Positions 1 through 7,820 of a DNA stretch of 64,000 nucleotides are shown piece after piece. The position numbers and the translations under genes are program-made. The stretch covers positions 375,781 through 439,780 of the forward strand of contig JAAFAB010000003.1 in assembly GCA_018222585.1 (NCBI GenBank). The letters run 5' to 3'. Origin of the DNA: Paracoccaceae bacterium (GTDB lineage: Bacteria; Pseudomonadota; Alphaproteobacteria; Rhodobacterales; Rhodobacteraceae). The notes beneath the pieces were generated by a model. The model was not told the origin of the DNA. It saw only the letters and a list, made by a program, of their open reading frames with translations, and did not search any database. Each line of letters begins with the position of its first letter. Position 1 is the first letter of the stretch.

Positions 1-368
1 GTCTCGGAGATGTTTTCGCCGATCAACTCGCCCGGGTAGCCGACGCGGGCGATCCGGTCGATCGGCGAAGAGCCGTCCGAGCCGAAGTGCCAGGGGCGGT
101 TCTGGTTCGACATGTCGTGCGAATGGGTGGCGGCCGCGGCGGTCAGCTGGCTGTCCAGCACCACCGGCGCCGCGCCAGAGGCAGCGCGCAGGCTGTTTAC
201 CGCATCCAGCATGTCATAGGGAATCCGGCCGCGATCCGCGGCGGTGATGCGATAGAGCCGGGGCAGCGGCTTGCCATCGGCGCCAAGCTGCGGCGGCTGC
301 GGGTTGGTGGTTGCCACACAGCCCGCGAGGACCAGGCAGAGAGGAAGGAGAAGTTTCAGGAAACGCAT
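1..368 (-). CDS. CAP-domain (SCP/PR-1-like) lipoprotein, partial
   Basis: Minus-strand gene that runs off the left edge, so only about 122 N-terminal residues are present. It starts at the ATG complementary to 366-368. The first 17 residues are a lipoprotein signal peptide ending in a lipobox LAG-C (Cys17). The mature part contains THSHDMSNQ, then a WHFGSDGSSP stretch and GENISE, which together match the first half of the CAP fold, including a His and a Glu of its conserved cleft. Bacterial CAP proteins are secreted or lipid-anchored and mostly of unknown function. It is divergent from the L,D-transpeptidase at 546, so both may act on the envelope. The family call is firm for what can be seen; the role is open. 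Confidence 0.75.
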   Translation of the reverse strand, partial: MRFLKLLLPLCLVLAGCVATTNPQPPQLGADGKPLPRLYRITAADRGRIPYDMLDAVNSLRAASGAAPVVLDSQLTAAAATHSHDMSNQNRPWHFGSDGSSPIDRIARVGYPGELIGENISE

Positions 369-545
369 TCAGGGTCTGCCGAGTTGAAAGTTGTATGAAC
401 CGCATATCGCGGCTGAGGTGCAAATTCAAACGCACATGGGCGTGAGGCGGTTCAATGACACTTGTTTGAATTGCGACTGAAGCTTCGGGGACATAAAGTG
501 CGCAGGAAATCCGGCGCCCAAGGCCCTGCGGATACGGAGACCATC

Positions 546-1160
546 ATGACTTTCCCCAAGACCCCCTCGCGGCGTGCCTTCCTTGCCGGTGGTGCCGCCG
601 TCCTGGCAACCCCGGCCCTTGCCCAGCAAGAAGCCAGCTACGCCACCCCCTTCGAGAATTCGACCGAGGTCGAGCGTGATCCGAACGAGACCGCGCGGCG
701 CAACATCTCGTCCTTCCGCTCGCTCGACTGGCGGCCCTATTTCGACAACACCCGCAACGGGGCGATCCTGGTCGATATCGACAGCCGGGCGCTGCACTAC
801 TGGTCCGAGGACCAGACGATCTACAAGCTGTACCCGACATCCGTGCCGCTGACCGACGACCTGACCCGGCGCGGCCGCACCTCGGTGGTGCAGAAGGTTG
901 AGAATCCGACCTGGCGTCCGACCCCCGCGATGCAGAAGCGCAACCCCGAATGGCCGGCCGTGGTCGAGGGTGGCGCGCCGGACAATCCGCTTGGCGTGCG
1001 GGCGCTGTACCTCAGCTGGACCTACTACCGGATCCACGGCACCCACGACACAAGAAAGATTGGCCGCCGCTCTTCCAACGGCTGTATCGGGCTCTATAAC
1101 GAGCATATCCTGCAGCTTTACGAGCTGGCCAAGGTGGGCACTCAGGTGTTGCTTATTTGA
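546..1160 (+). CDS. L,D-transpeptidase family protein (YkuD fold), Tat-type signal
   Basis: 204 residues from the ATG at 546, which has a GGAGA ribosome binding site at 536-540; an upstream in-frame ATG at 462 lacks one. The N-terminus SRRAFLAGGAA followed by a hydrophobic run and ALAQ looks like a twin-arginine signal peptide. The C-terminal half carries the YkuD catalytic signature: IHGTHD near residue 163 and SSNGCIGLYN with the nucleophile Cys near 180. The family forms 3-3 peptidoglycan cross-links or attaches proteins to peptidoglycan in the periplasm. No LysM or peptidoglycan-binding domain is present. It is monocistronic between a CAP lipoprotein and a tiny exported protein. Confidence 0.85.
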   Translation: MTFPKTPSRRAFLAGGAAVLATPALAQQEASYATPFENSTEVERDPNETARRNISSFRSLDWRPYFDNTRNGAILVDIDSRALHYWSEDQTIYKLYPTSVPLTDDLTRRGRTSVVQKVENPTWRPTPAMQKRNPEWPAVVEGGAPDNPLGVRALYLSWTYYRIHGTHDTRKIGRRSSNGCIGLYNEHILQLYELAKVGTQVLLI

Positions 1161-1202
1161 CGACATTTTCCTGTGGGGACAGGGGTTACGGCATCTTGCC
1201 AA

Positions 1203-1232
1203 TTGCAATTTGCGCCCCGCCCCGCGTATGAC
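1203..1232 (+). promoter_or_regulatory. Possible sigma-70 promoter for the 59-residue gene
   Basis: TTGCAA (1203-1208), an 18-base spacer and TATGAC (1227-1232), about 75 bases before the start at 1306. The match is moderate and the call is inference only. Confidence 0.3.
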
Positions 1233-1305
1233 GGAATCACGAGGTAAGTCTTGGGTGCCGGGCGTAATATGTCCAAAATCGGCCGGCCTTTATCTGGAGG
1301 ATAAA

Positions 1306-1485
1306 ATGAAAAAACTCGTTCTCGCCGCCGCTCTGGCCGCAGCTGCAACCACCGCTTCCGCTGGCGCGTACTCCGAGCCGATGATCGAAGCTCCGGTTGT
1401 CGTCGAAGAAACCACCAGCTCGTCCGCCGGCATCATCCTGCCGCTGATCCTGCTGGCCGTGGTTGCTGCCGCTGTCGCCGACTAA
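1306..1485 (+). CDS. Tiny exported protein with C-terminal hydrophobic segment (59 aa)
   Basis: 59 residues. The start ATG at 1306 follows a strong ribosome binding site (TGGAGG, 1295-1300), and a rho-independent terminator lies 25 bases after the stop, so this is a well-delimited single-gene unit. Residues 1-19 form a signal peptide (MKKLVLAAALAAAA, cleavage near ASA-GA). A short acidic section (EPMIEAPVVVEE) and a Ser-rich turn lead into a C-terminal hydrophobic stretch, GIILPLILLAVVAAAVA, that could sit in the membrane. I do not recognise a named family. It is convergent with hemH. Possible roles are a small membrane or envelope-associated peptide; none can be assigned from sequence. Confidence 0.7.
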   Translation: MKKLVLAAALAAAATTASAGAYSEPMIEAPVVVEETTSSSAGIILPLILLAVVAAAVAD

Positions 1486-1510
1486 TTCGGCAGGCGCAAA
1501 GCAAACGAAA

Positions 1511-1540
1511 AAGGCGGTGGAGCAATCCACCGCCTTTTTT
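1511..1540 (+). terminator. Rho-independent terminator
   Basis: Perfect 10-bp stem AAGGCGGTGG (1511-1520) / CCACCGCCTT (1527-1536) with a 6-base loop, running into six T (1535-1540). It ends the small gene at 1306 and separates it from convergent hemH. Confidence 0.9.
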
Positions 1541-1600
1541 CTTGTCAGCACGTCCGGGGCCGGGTCGGGCGCCCCGGTGGGGGCACCCTGAGCGGGGCGC

Positions 1601-2653
1601 TCAGTCAAGCCAGCCCTGCAGGTTCCTCTCGATCTCGAAGGCCAGGGCGGCGATGTGTTCCTCGTCGTCGTTGAGGCAGGGCACGTAGGTGAAGCTTTCA
1701 CCGCCGGCGTGCTCGAAGCTTTCGCGGATCTCTTCGTTGATCTCTTCCAGCGTCTCGATGCAATCGGCGCTGAAGGCAGGCGCGATGACGGCGATCTTCT
1801 TCTTGCCCGCTTCGGCAAGGCGCGCGACCTCTTCCACCGTGTAGGGCTGCAGCCATTCCTCGGGGCCGAACTTCGACTGGAATGTCGTCTTGATCTGGCT
1901 GTCTTCCCAGCCCAGACGCTCCTTCAGCAGTCGCGTCGTCTTCACGCACTGGCAATGGTAGGGGTCGCCCTCGGTCAGGTAGCGGAACGGCAGCCCGTGG
2001 TAGCTGCAGACCAGGATATCCGGCTGTTCCTCCATCTCGGCGAACCTGCGTTCAACCGAGGCGGCCAGGGCCTCGATATAGGCGGGGCTGTCGAAATAGG
2101 GGGGCAGGGTGCGGGTCGCGGGCTGCCGTTTCTCGTCCATCAGGGCGCGGAAGAACTGGTCGTTCGCCGTCGCAGTCGTGGCGCCGGCGTACTGCGGGTA
2201 GAGCGGGCAGAACAGGATCTTGGTGCACCCCGCCTCGACCATCTTGCGCACCTTCGACCTGGTCGAGGGATTGCCGTAGCGCATACAGAAATCGACCATC
2301 ACCACGTCTTCGCCATAGCGCTCTTCCAGTGCGGCGGTCAGGGCGGTGGTCTGCTGCTTGGTGATCGTCATGAGGGGGGATTCATCCGCCTCGGTGTTCC
2401 AGATCGTCCTGTAGGCGGCGCCGGACTTGAAGGGCCGGATGCTGAGGACGATGCCCTGCAGGATCGGCTGCCACTTCCAACGCGGGTAGTCGATGACGCG
2501 CTTGTCGGAAAGGAATTCGGACAGGTAGCGGCGCATCGACCAGTAGCCGGTATCGTCCGGCGTGCCGAGATTGGCCAGCAGGACGCCGACCTTCTCGCGC
2601 GGCAGGGCTGGGTGATCGGCGGGGGCGTGCTCGGGCCGGGTGGCGTCGGTCAT
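1601..2653 (-). CDS. hemH: Ferrochelatase
   Basis: 350 residues, normal length for a bacterial ferrochelatase. It inserts Fe2+ into protoporphyrin IX in the last step of protoheme synthesis, at the cytoplasmic face of the membrane. The N-terminal VLLANLGTPD motif, the metal-site His219 in SYHGLP and the catalytic Glu300 in DCIETLEE are all present. Cysteines at 216, 234, 236 and 298 are clustered near the active site. Some alphaproteobacterial ferrochelatases carry a [2Fe-2S] cluster, but whether these residues bind one cannot be told here. The gene stands alone, convergent with the 59-residue gene, and is followed upstream by the methyltransferase on the same strand. Confidence 0.97.
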   Translation of the reverse strand: MTDATRPEHAPADHPALPREKVGVLLANLGTPDDTGYWSMRRYLSEFLSDKRVIDYPRWKWQPILQGIVLSIRPFKSGAAYRTIWNTEADESPLMTITKQQTTALTAALEERYGEDVVMVDFCMRYGNPSTRSKVRKMVEAGCTKILFCPLYPQYAGATTATANDQFFRALMDEKRQPATRTLPPYFDSPAYIEALAASVERRFAEMEEQPDILVCSYHGLPFRYLTEGDPYHCQCVKTTRLLKERLGWEDSQIKTTFQSKFGPEEWLQPYTVEEVARLAEAGKKKIAVIAPAFSADCIETLEEINEEIRESFEHAGGESFTYVPCLNDDEEHIAALAFEIERNLQGWLD

Positions 2654-2749
2654 GAGGGCTCTCCTGAAAGGGTCGCCCCCGGAGATAGAGGGTTCCCGCG
2701 CAGGGTCAATGCGTCACGCCGCGCCACGCCGGTTTCCCGTCGGCGCGGC

Positions 2750-3586
2750 CTAGGGCTTCAGCGGCTTTTCGGCGGTGCCAAGCGCATCGGCCAGCGAGGA
2801 CAGAGCCGAGCCGGGCCGCAGTGGCTGCTGCTGGCTTTCATGTGGCGCCCAGCCGGTCAGGGTGACCAGCTCGAAGGTGGCGGGGACACGGCCCGCCGCA
2901 TCGGCATGGGTCTGAAGGTACAGCTCGACCGCGCGCAGCATGACGGCGCGGCGGGTCGGGTGGCGCAGCCGCTGGTGCAGCGCGTTGCCCTCGCCCATGG
3001 CGCGCAGGTCGGCCATCAGCCGCAGCGGGCTTTCGTAGTCGACCTTCACCGTGTCGCTGTCCACCACGGGCAGGGCGAACCCCGCCCGTTGCAGCAGCCC
3101 GCCGAGGTCGCGCACCTCGCCCATGGGGGCGATGCGGGGCGACAGGCCGCCGGTCACCTCGATTTCCGCCTGGCCGAGGCAGGCGCGCAGCTCGTGCAGG
3201 GTCTGGCCGCCGAAGAAGACCGCCAGCAGCAGCCCGTCGGGGCGCAGGGCGCGGCGGCACTGGATCAGCTGGCCCACGGGATCGTTGGACCAGTGCAGGT
3301 CGAAGACATGCATCACCAGGTCGGCAGAGCCGGGTGCCAGCTCCAGCACCTCGCCGGTGCCGACGACCTTCGGCGGATGGGGAAAGCCCCGGGTCAGCCC
3401 CTGCCAATGGGCGGGATGCGGGGTGACGAGCACGGGATCCGTAAACTCCCGCTTAACCATGTCCAGGCGATCCTGCAGGTCGAGGGCCGCGCGGTCGTGC
3501 AGGAACAGGGCCTGGGCCTCGGCGCGGGCCCGGTTGCGGGCAAGCGCGGCGGCATCGGTGAGGGTCTGCTGGGATGTCTGGCTCAT
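2750..3586 (-). CDS. SAM-dependent methyltransferase-like protein (NDUFAF5/BioC-like)
   Basis: 278 residues. The central region has a class I methyltransferase layout: a glycine-poor motif I area (VVGTGEVLELAPGSADLV), an acidic loop DLVMHVFDLHW and a motif around LIQCRRALRPDGLLLAVFFG typical of the BioC/NDUFAF5 branch. The proteobacterial and mitochondrial homologue NDUFAF5 acts in complex I assembly, so a role there is possible. The canonical GxGxG of motif I is degenerate, so catalysis is uncertain. The start codon complements bases 3584-3586 and overlaps the divergent comF ATG. There is no Shine-Dalgarno; a promoter whose predicted start of transcription falls on the ATG suggests a leaderless mRNA. 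Confidence 0.75.
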   Translation of the reverse strand: MSQTSQQTLTDAAALARNRARAEAQALFLHDRAALDLQDRLDMVKREFTDPVLVTPHPAHWQGLTRGFPHPPKVVGTGEVLELAPGSADLVMHVFDLHWSNDPVGQLIQCRRALRPDGLLLAVFFGGQTLHELRACLGQAEIEVTGGLSPRIAPMGEVRDLGGLLQRAGFALPVVDSDTVKVDYESPLRLMADLRAMGEGNALHQRLRHPTRRAVMLRAVELYLQTHADAAGRVPATFELVTLTGWAPHESQQQPLRPGSALSSLADALGTAEKPLKP

Positions 3587-4334
3587 GGGACGGATAGATA
3601 GGCACTTCGCGGGGCTAGTTCAAACCACGCTGCGGCTGATCTATCCGCCGCGCTGCCTGGCCTGCGGCGGGCTGGTCGAAAGCGACTTCGGCCTCTGCGG
3701 CGACTGCTGGCGCGACACGCCTTTCATCGGCGGCACGGCCTGCGACTCCTGCGGGGTGCCGCTGCCCGGCGGAGAGGCGACAGAGCGGGCGCGCTGCGAC
3801 CAGTGCCTGCGCGATCCGCCCCCCTGGGCGCGGGGGCGGGCGGTGATGCTCTACCAGGGGGTCGCGCGGCGGCTGGTGATGCAGCTGAAGCATGGCGACC
3901 GGCAGGACATCGCGGCCCCCGCCGCGCATTGGCTGGCCGAGGCCGTGGCGGGCCTGCTGCCCGTCGACACCCTGGTCGCGCCGGTGCCGCTGCATCGCTG
4001 GCGGCGGGTGAGGCGGGGCTACAACCAGTCGGCGTTGCTGTCCCGGCGGCTGGCCGGCCACCTTGGCCTGTGCGACCTCCCCGACCTGCTGCAGCGGCCC
4101 CACGCCACGCCCTCGCTGGACGGCAAGACGCGGGCCGAGCGGCATAGGATCCTCTCGGGCGCGCTTCGGGTGAACCCGCGCCACGCCGCTGTCGTCGCAG
4201 GCCGTCCGGTGCTGCTGGTGGACGACGTGATGACCTCGGGCGCGACCTTTTCGGCGGCAACGGAGGCGCTTCACGCGGCGGGCAGCGGGCCGGTCACGGT
4301 TCTGGCACTGGCGCGGGTCGGCAAAGCACCTTAG
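3585..4334 (+). CDS. comF: ComF family phosphoribosyltransferase-like protein
   Basis: 249 residues from ATG 3585, the only standard start before the first zinc-binding motif. The N-terminal double zinc finger is visible as CLACGG...CGDCW and CDSCG...CDQC. The C-terminal part carries the type I PRTase PRPP loop LLVDDVMTSGATF and the usual PVPLHRWRRVRRGYNQS motif. In competent bacteria ComF helps single-stranded DNA cross the inner membrane; in most proteobacteria (GntX/ComF) the role is unknown. The first codons include rare ATA and AGG and the segment overlaps the promoter of the divergent methyltransferase, so the true N-terminus may differ. It is followed 32 bases later by grxC. Confidence 0.9.
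   Translation: MGRIDRHFAGLVQTTLRLIYPPRCLACGGLVESDFGLCGDCWRDTPFIGGTACDSCGVPLPGGEATERARCDQCLRDPPPWARGRAVMLYQGVARRLVMQLKHGDRQDIAAPAAHWLAEAVAGLLPVDTLVAPVPLHRWRRVRRGYNQSALLSRRLAGHLGLCDLPDLLQRPHATPSLDGKTRAERHRILSGALRVNPRHAAVVAGRPVLLVDDVMTSGATFSAATEALHAAGSGPVTVLALARVGKAP
3595..3623 (-). promoter_or_regulatory. Promoter for the methyltransferase gene, possibly leaderless
   Basis: On the minus strand TTGAAC (3623-3618), a 17-base spacer, then TATCTA (3600-3595). Only 8 bases separate the -10 from the ATG at 3586, so transcription would begin at or next to the start codon. It lies inside the 5' end of comF. Confidence 0.4.
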
Positions 4335-4366
4335 GTTGTCCCCCGCGACCTGATCCGGAGAGACCC

Positions 4367-4627
4367 ATGCCCGCCATCGAGATCTACACCCGCCCGACCT
4401 GCGGTTTCTGCCATGCGGCCAAGCGGCTGCTGCGCGACAAGGGCGTGACCTTCACCGATATCGACATCAACGTCGAACCCGCCCGCCGGGCCGAGATGAT
4501 CCAGCGCGCCAACGGCGGGTCCACCGTGCCGCAGATCTTCGTCGGCGATGTCCATGTGGGCGGCTGTGACGACCTGTATGCTCTTGAGAACGCAGGGAAA
4601 CTAGACGCCCTGCTGGCGATGGAGTGA
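4367..4627 (+). CDS. grxC: Glutaredoxin 3
   Basis: 86 residues, the usual size of a dithiol glutaredoxin. The active site is CGFC (residues 12-15) in RPTCGFCHAAKRLL, with the glutathione-binding STVPQIFV and GGCDDL segments. It reduces disulfides and mixed glutathione disulfides in the cytoplasm. The second residue of the active-site motif is Gly rather than the Pro of the E. coli CPYC motif, which is common in alphaproteobacterial GrxC. It lies between comF and a nitrilase-family gene that begins 3 bases after its stop, so comF, grxC, the amidase and the MarR gene may be one transcript. Confidence 0.93.
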   Translation: MPAIEIYTRPTCGFCHAAKRLLRDKGVTFTDIDINVEPARRAEMIQRANGGSTVPQIFVGDVHVGGCDDLYALENAGKLDALLAME

Positions 4628-4630
4628 GCC

Positions 4631-5485
4631 TTGGCCACCGCTGTCAAAGCCGCCCTCCTGCAGATCACCTCGGGCGATGATCCTGCCGCCAACCTGGCGA
4701 TGATCCAGCCGATGATCGCCGAGGCTGCCGCCAATGGCGCCGGTTTCGTGCTGATGCCCGAGGTCTCGAACTGCCTGTCCAATTCGCGCGCGCGCCAGAA
4801 CGAGGTTCTGCGCCGCGAGGACGAGGACGAGACCCTGAAGGCCCTGCGCGCCCAGGCGGCGGATCTGGGGATCTGGCTGCTGATCGGCTCTCTCGGCCTG
4901 AAGACCGGCGATGCGGACGGGCGCTTTGCCAATCGCTCTTTCCTGATCTCGCCCGGGGGCGATATCGCGGCCTGGTACGACAAGATCCACATGTTCGACG
5001 TGCAGGTCAGCGCGCATGAGACCTACCGCGAATCCGATGGCTACCGGCCCGGCGATCGCGCCGTGGTGGCGCGCACGCCCTTCGGCGTGGTGGGGATGAC
5101 CGTCTGCTACGACGTGCGTTTCGCCTATCTGCACCGGATGCTGGCCCATGCCGGGGCGACGATCCTGACGGTGCCCGCCGCCTTCAGCCCGGTCACCGGC
5201 GTCGTCCACTGGGAGCCCCTGCTGCGCGCCCGCGCCATCGAGACCGGCTGTTACGTGCTGGCGCCCGCGCAATGCGGCCTGCACACCAAGCCCGGCGAGA
5301 AGGAGCGCCGCACCCATGGGCACGGCATGGTCGTCGCGCCCTGGGGCGAGGTGCTGCTGGACATGGGAACCGAGCCCGGCATCGGCTATGTCACCCTCGA
5401 TCCGGAAGCCGTGGAAAGCGCCCGCAAGCGGGTGCCCGCGCTGAGCCATGACCGCACTGTGGCGCTTGACGACAGTGCCCTCTGA
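4631..5485 (+). CDS. Carbon-nitrogen hydrolase (Nit/omega-amidase type)
   Basis: 284 residues starting with TTG at 4631. The nitrilase-superfamily catalytic triad is complete: Glu44 in LMPEVSN, Lys118 in YDKIHMFD and Cys159 in VCYDVRF. The layout and length match the Nit1/Nit2 branch. Nit1 removes the amide from deaminated glutathione, a by-product of transaminases acting on glutathione, and Nit2 is an omega-amidase. The position immediately behind glutaredoxin supports a glutathione-repair role (inference). The start is tightly coupled to the grxC stop. Confidence 0.88.
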   Translation: MATAVKAALLQITSGDDPAANLAMIQPMIAEAAANGAGFVLMPEVSNCLSNSRARQNEVLRREDEDETLKALRAQAADLGIWLLIGSLGLKTGDADGRFANRSFLISPGGDIAAWYDKIHMFDVQVSAHETYRESDGYRPGDRAVVARTPFGVVGMTVCYDVRFAYLHRMLAHAGATILTVPAAFSPVTGVVHWEPLLRARAIETGCYVLAPAQCGLHTKPGEKERRTHGHGMVVAPWGEVLLDMGTEPGIGYVTLDPEAVESARKRVPALSHDRTVALDDSAL

Positions 5486-5488
5486 GCC

Positions 5489-5932
5489 ATGAATTCCCCG
5501 CGCAACTCCCTGGCGATCACGCTGTTTTCCGAGATCCTCGCGGCGGATCAGATGATCCGCAACCGGCTGTCCAGGGTGCTGCCGAAGGGGATGGAGCTGT
5601 CGCATTTCTCGGTGCTGAACCACCTGGCGCGGGTCGGGACAGAGCGCAGCCCGGCGCAGCTGGCGCAGACGTTTCACGTCACGCGCGGCGCGATGACCAA
5701 CACGCTGAGCAAGCTGGAATGGGCCGGTTACGTGCATATCCGCCCCGACTGGGACGATGCGCGGCGCAAGATGGTGGCGATCAGCCCCGCCGGGCGGCAG
5801 GCGCGGGATGCGGCGCTGTCGGCGGTGGCGCCGCTGTTCGCCAGCATGCTGGACGAGATCCCCGAGGAAAAGGTGCGCTCGGTCCTGCCGGTGCTGCGCG
5901 AGCTGCGCGGCAAGCTGGAAGAGGATCGCTAG
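5489..5932 (+). CDS. MarR-family transcriptional regulator
   Basis: 147 residues with the MarR winged-helix layout: N-terminal dimer helix, recognition section SPAQLAQTFHVTRGAMTNTL, then the wing with the DDARRKMVAISPAGR signature (D-x-R-x-x-x-V). It would bind DNA as a dimer and respond to small ligands. The gene starts 3 bases after the amidase, so it may regulate its own operon, or the exchanger gene that converges on it. Its TAG stop (5930-5932) overlaps the opposite gene's stop within a CTAG. Confidence 0.9.
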   Translation: MNSPRNSLAITLFSEILAADQMIRNRLSRVLPKGMELSHFSVLNHLARVGTERSPAQLAQTFHVTRGAMTNTLSKLEWAGYVHIRPDWDDARRKMVAISPAGRQARDAALSAVAPLFASMLDEIPEEKVRSVLPVLRELRGKLEEDR

Positions 5933-6966
5933 AAGGCCGCGATCTGCAGCGCGATGGCGCCGCCGTAGATCACCAGCAGCAGGGTCGAATCGATGCCGAT
6001 CCGGCCGGGCCCGCTGCGTTCACGCACGATCAGCCCGCCGATCAGCACCGCGCTCATCAGCGCGGCGGTGACGACCCAGAAATAATCCTGCTGCCCGACC
6101 GCGTGATAGAGCGACCCGTCGCGATAGGCCGCATCCGAGAGCGGCAGGAAGAGCGTGTCGAAGGTATTGCCGCCGATGATCCCGCCGACCGCCAGTTGCA
6201 GCGCGCCGCGGCGGACGGCGGCCAGGGTGGTGACCAGCTCGGGCAGGGAGGTGGCGACGGCGGTCATCAGCGCCCCGACAAGCGAGGCCGATAGCCCGGC
6301 GCGGTCGGTGATCGCGCTGCCGACCTGGCCCAGCAGGTAGCCGACGACGCCCATCACCAGCATCAGCGCGGCGAATTCGCCGAACAGCCGCGGGGTCGAA
6401 CGGCGAGCGGTGGCCGCGTCTTCCTCTTCCGGGGCGTCTTCGCGGGTGTGGCGGGTGCGGACGGGGGTCCACATCGGCTCTTCCTGCACCGCGCGGCTGA
6501 CCATCAGCCCGCCCGCATAGGCGACCGGGATCAGGAAAGACACCGGGTGCAGGCCAAGCAGGGTGACCTCGGGGGTCACCAGGGCGGCAAGCGGCAGCAT
6601 CAGCAGGAAGATCAGCAGCACGCCCTGGAAGATGTTGGTCAGCTCGGCGGCGGCATGTTCCAGGTTGGCGCGGCGGAAGGCCATGTCGGCGAAGGCGAGG
6701 AAGGCGGTTTGCGCGGCAATGCCGCCGACCGAGTTCGAGAAGGCCAGCGAGGCGCGCCCCTCGAGCGCGGTCGAGATCGACACCACGGTGCCCGACAGCG
6801 AGGTCGCGGCGCCCAGGATGACCGCGCCGACGATGGCCTCGCCCAGCCCCGTGCGGTCGGCGAGCCGGTCGGCATAGCCGGTCATCAGCACGCCGGTCAC
6901 GGCGATCACCCCGGCCAGCACGGCAAAGAGCCCCGCGAGGGGCAGCAGCGGAAGATCAGCGAACAT
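5929..6966 (-). CDS. CaCA-superfamily sodium/calcium exchanger-like membrane protein
   Basis: 345 residues with about ten hydrophobic segments in two halves separated by a charged loop (residues ~165-190, rich in E, D and R). The second alpha-repeat is canonical: ATSLPELVTTLAAVRRG followed by GGIIGGNTFD. The first repeat reads ATSLSGTVVSISTALEG and lacks the Pro-Glu of the GTSLPE signature, so one of the two cation-coordinating acidic residues is missing. The family exchanges Na+ or H+ for Ca2+ or other cations. The altered first repeat suggests changed ion specificity or coupling. The gene appears monocistronic and converges on the MarR gene with interlocked stop codons. Confidence 0.8.
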   Translation of the reverse strand: MFADLPLLPLAGLFAVLAGVIAVTGVLMTGYADRLADRTGLGEAIVGAVILGAATSLSGTVVSISTALEGRASLAFSNSVGGIAAQTAFLAFADMAFRRANLEHAAAELTNIFQGVLLIFLLMLPLAALVTPEVTLLGLHPVSFLIPVAYAGGLMVSRAVQEEPMWTPVRTRHTREDAPEEEDAATARRSTPRLFGEFAALMLVMGVVGYLLGQVGSAITDRAGLSASLVGALMTAVATSLPELVTTLAAVRRGALQLAVGGIIGGNTFDTLFLPLSDAAYRDGSLYHAVGQQDYFWVVTAALMSAVLIGGLIVRERSGPGRIGIDSTLLLVIYGGAIALQIAAF

Positions 6967-7022
6967 GGGCGGCGGGGCTCTGTCTCATCTCCGCCTCAAC
7001 GCCCGGTCCCGGCGCGGGTTCC

Positions 7023-7769
7023 CTACTTCGGGCGCAGCGCCGCGGTGACGTAGTTGACCGACAGGTCGCGGGACGAGATCGACCACTGCCAGCTGACCGG
7101 GTTGAAGACATAGCCCTTGCGGTCGACCGGGGTCATGCCGGCATCGCGGATCAGCTGGTACAGCTCGTCCGGGGTGATGAACTTCTGCCAGTCGTGGGTG
7201 CCCTTGGGCAGCCAGCGCATGACCCATTCGGCGCCCACGATGGCCATGGCGAAGCTTTTCGCATTGCGGTTGATCGTCGAGCACAGGTGCAGCCCGCCGG
7301 GCTTCAGCAGGTCATGACAGGCGCTGAGGTAGGCCAGCGGATCGGCGACATGTTCCACCACCTCCATGTTCAGCACCACGTCGAACTGCTCGCCCGCCTC
7401 AGCCAGCGCCTCGGCGGTGGTGTGGCGATAGTCGATCACCAGCCCGGACTGTTCCGCATGGGCGCGGGCGACGGGGATGTTGCGCTCGGCGGCATCGGCG
7501 CCGACGACCTCGGCCCCGAGGCGCGCCATGGGTTCGCACAGAAGCCCGCCGCCGCAGCCGATATCGAGGATGCGTAGCCCCTCGAAGGGGCGGTCGCTGC
7601 CCGGATCGCGGGCATATTCCGCCGCGATCTGCGAGGTGATGTAGTCCAGCCGCACCGGGTTCATCATGTGCAGCGGCTTGAACTTCCCGGTGGGGTCCCA
7701 CCATTCGGCGGCCATGGCCTGAAACTTGGCGACCTCGGCGTCATCCACTGTCTGTCTGTCGGTTTGCAT
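7023..7769 (-). CDS. ubiG: Ubiquinone biosynthesis O-methyltransferase
   Basis: 248 residues. It methylates the ring hydroxyl in both O-methylation steps of ubiquinone synthesis, using S-adenosylmethionine. Motif I is [14 protein letters not shown] (residues 67-80), and the UbiG-type N-terminus [20 protein letters not shown] and the post-I region [11 protein letters not shown] are present. The late [13 protein letters not shown] motif is typical of the membrane-interacting UbiG insertion region. The start has a good AAGGAG ribosome binding site 6 bases upstream. It is divergent from pip across only 51 bases. Confidence 0.96.
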   Translation of the reverse strand: MQTDRQTVDDAEVAKFQAMAAEWWDPTGKFKPLHMMNPVRLDYITSQIAAEYARDPGSDRPFEGLRILDIGCGGGLLCEPMARLGAEVVGADAAERNIPVARAHAEQSGLVIDYRHTTAEALAEAGEQFDVVLNMEVVEHVADPLAYLSACHDLLKPGGLHLCSTINRNAKSFAMAIVGAEWVMRWLPKGTHDWQKFITPDELYQLIRDAGMTPVDRKGYVFNPVSWQWSISSRDLSVNYVTAALRPK

Positions 7770-7820
7770 TCCGGACTCCTTGGGGTCATGCTGGCGTGAC
7801 CCTTCTTATATGGGACGGAA

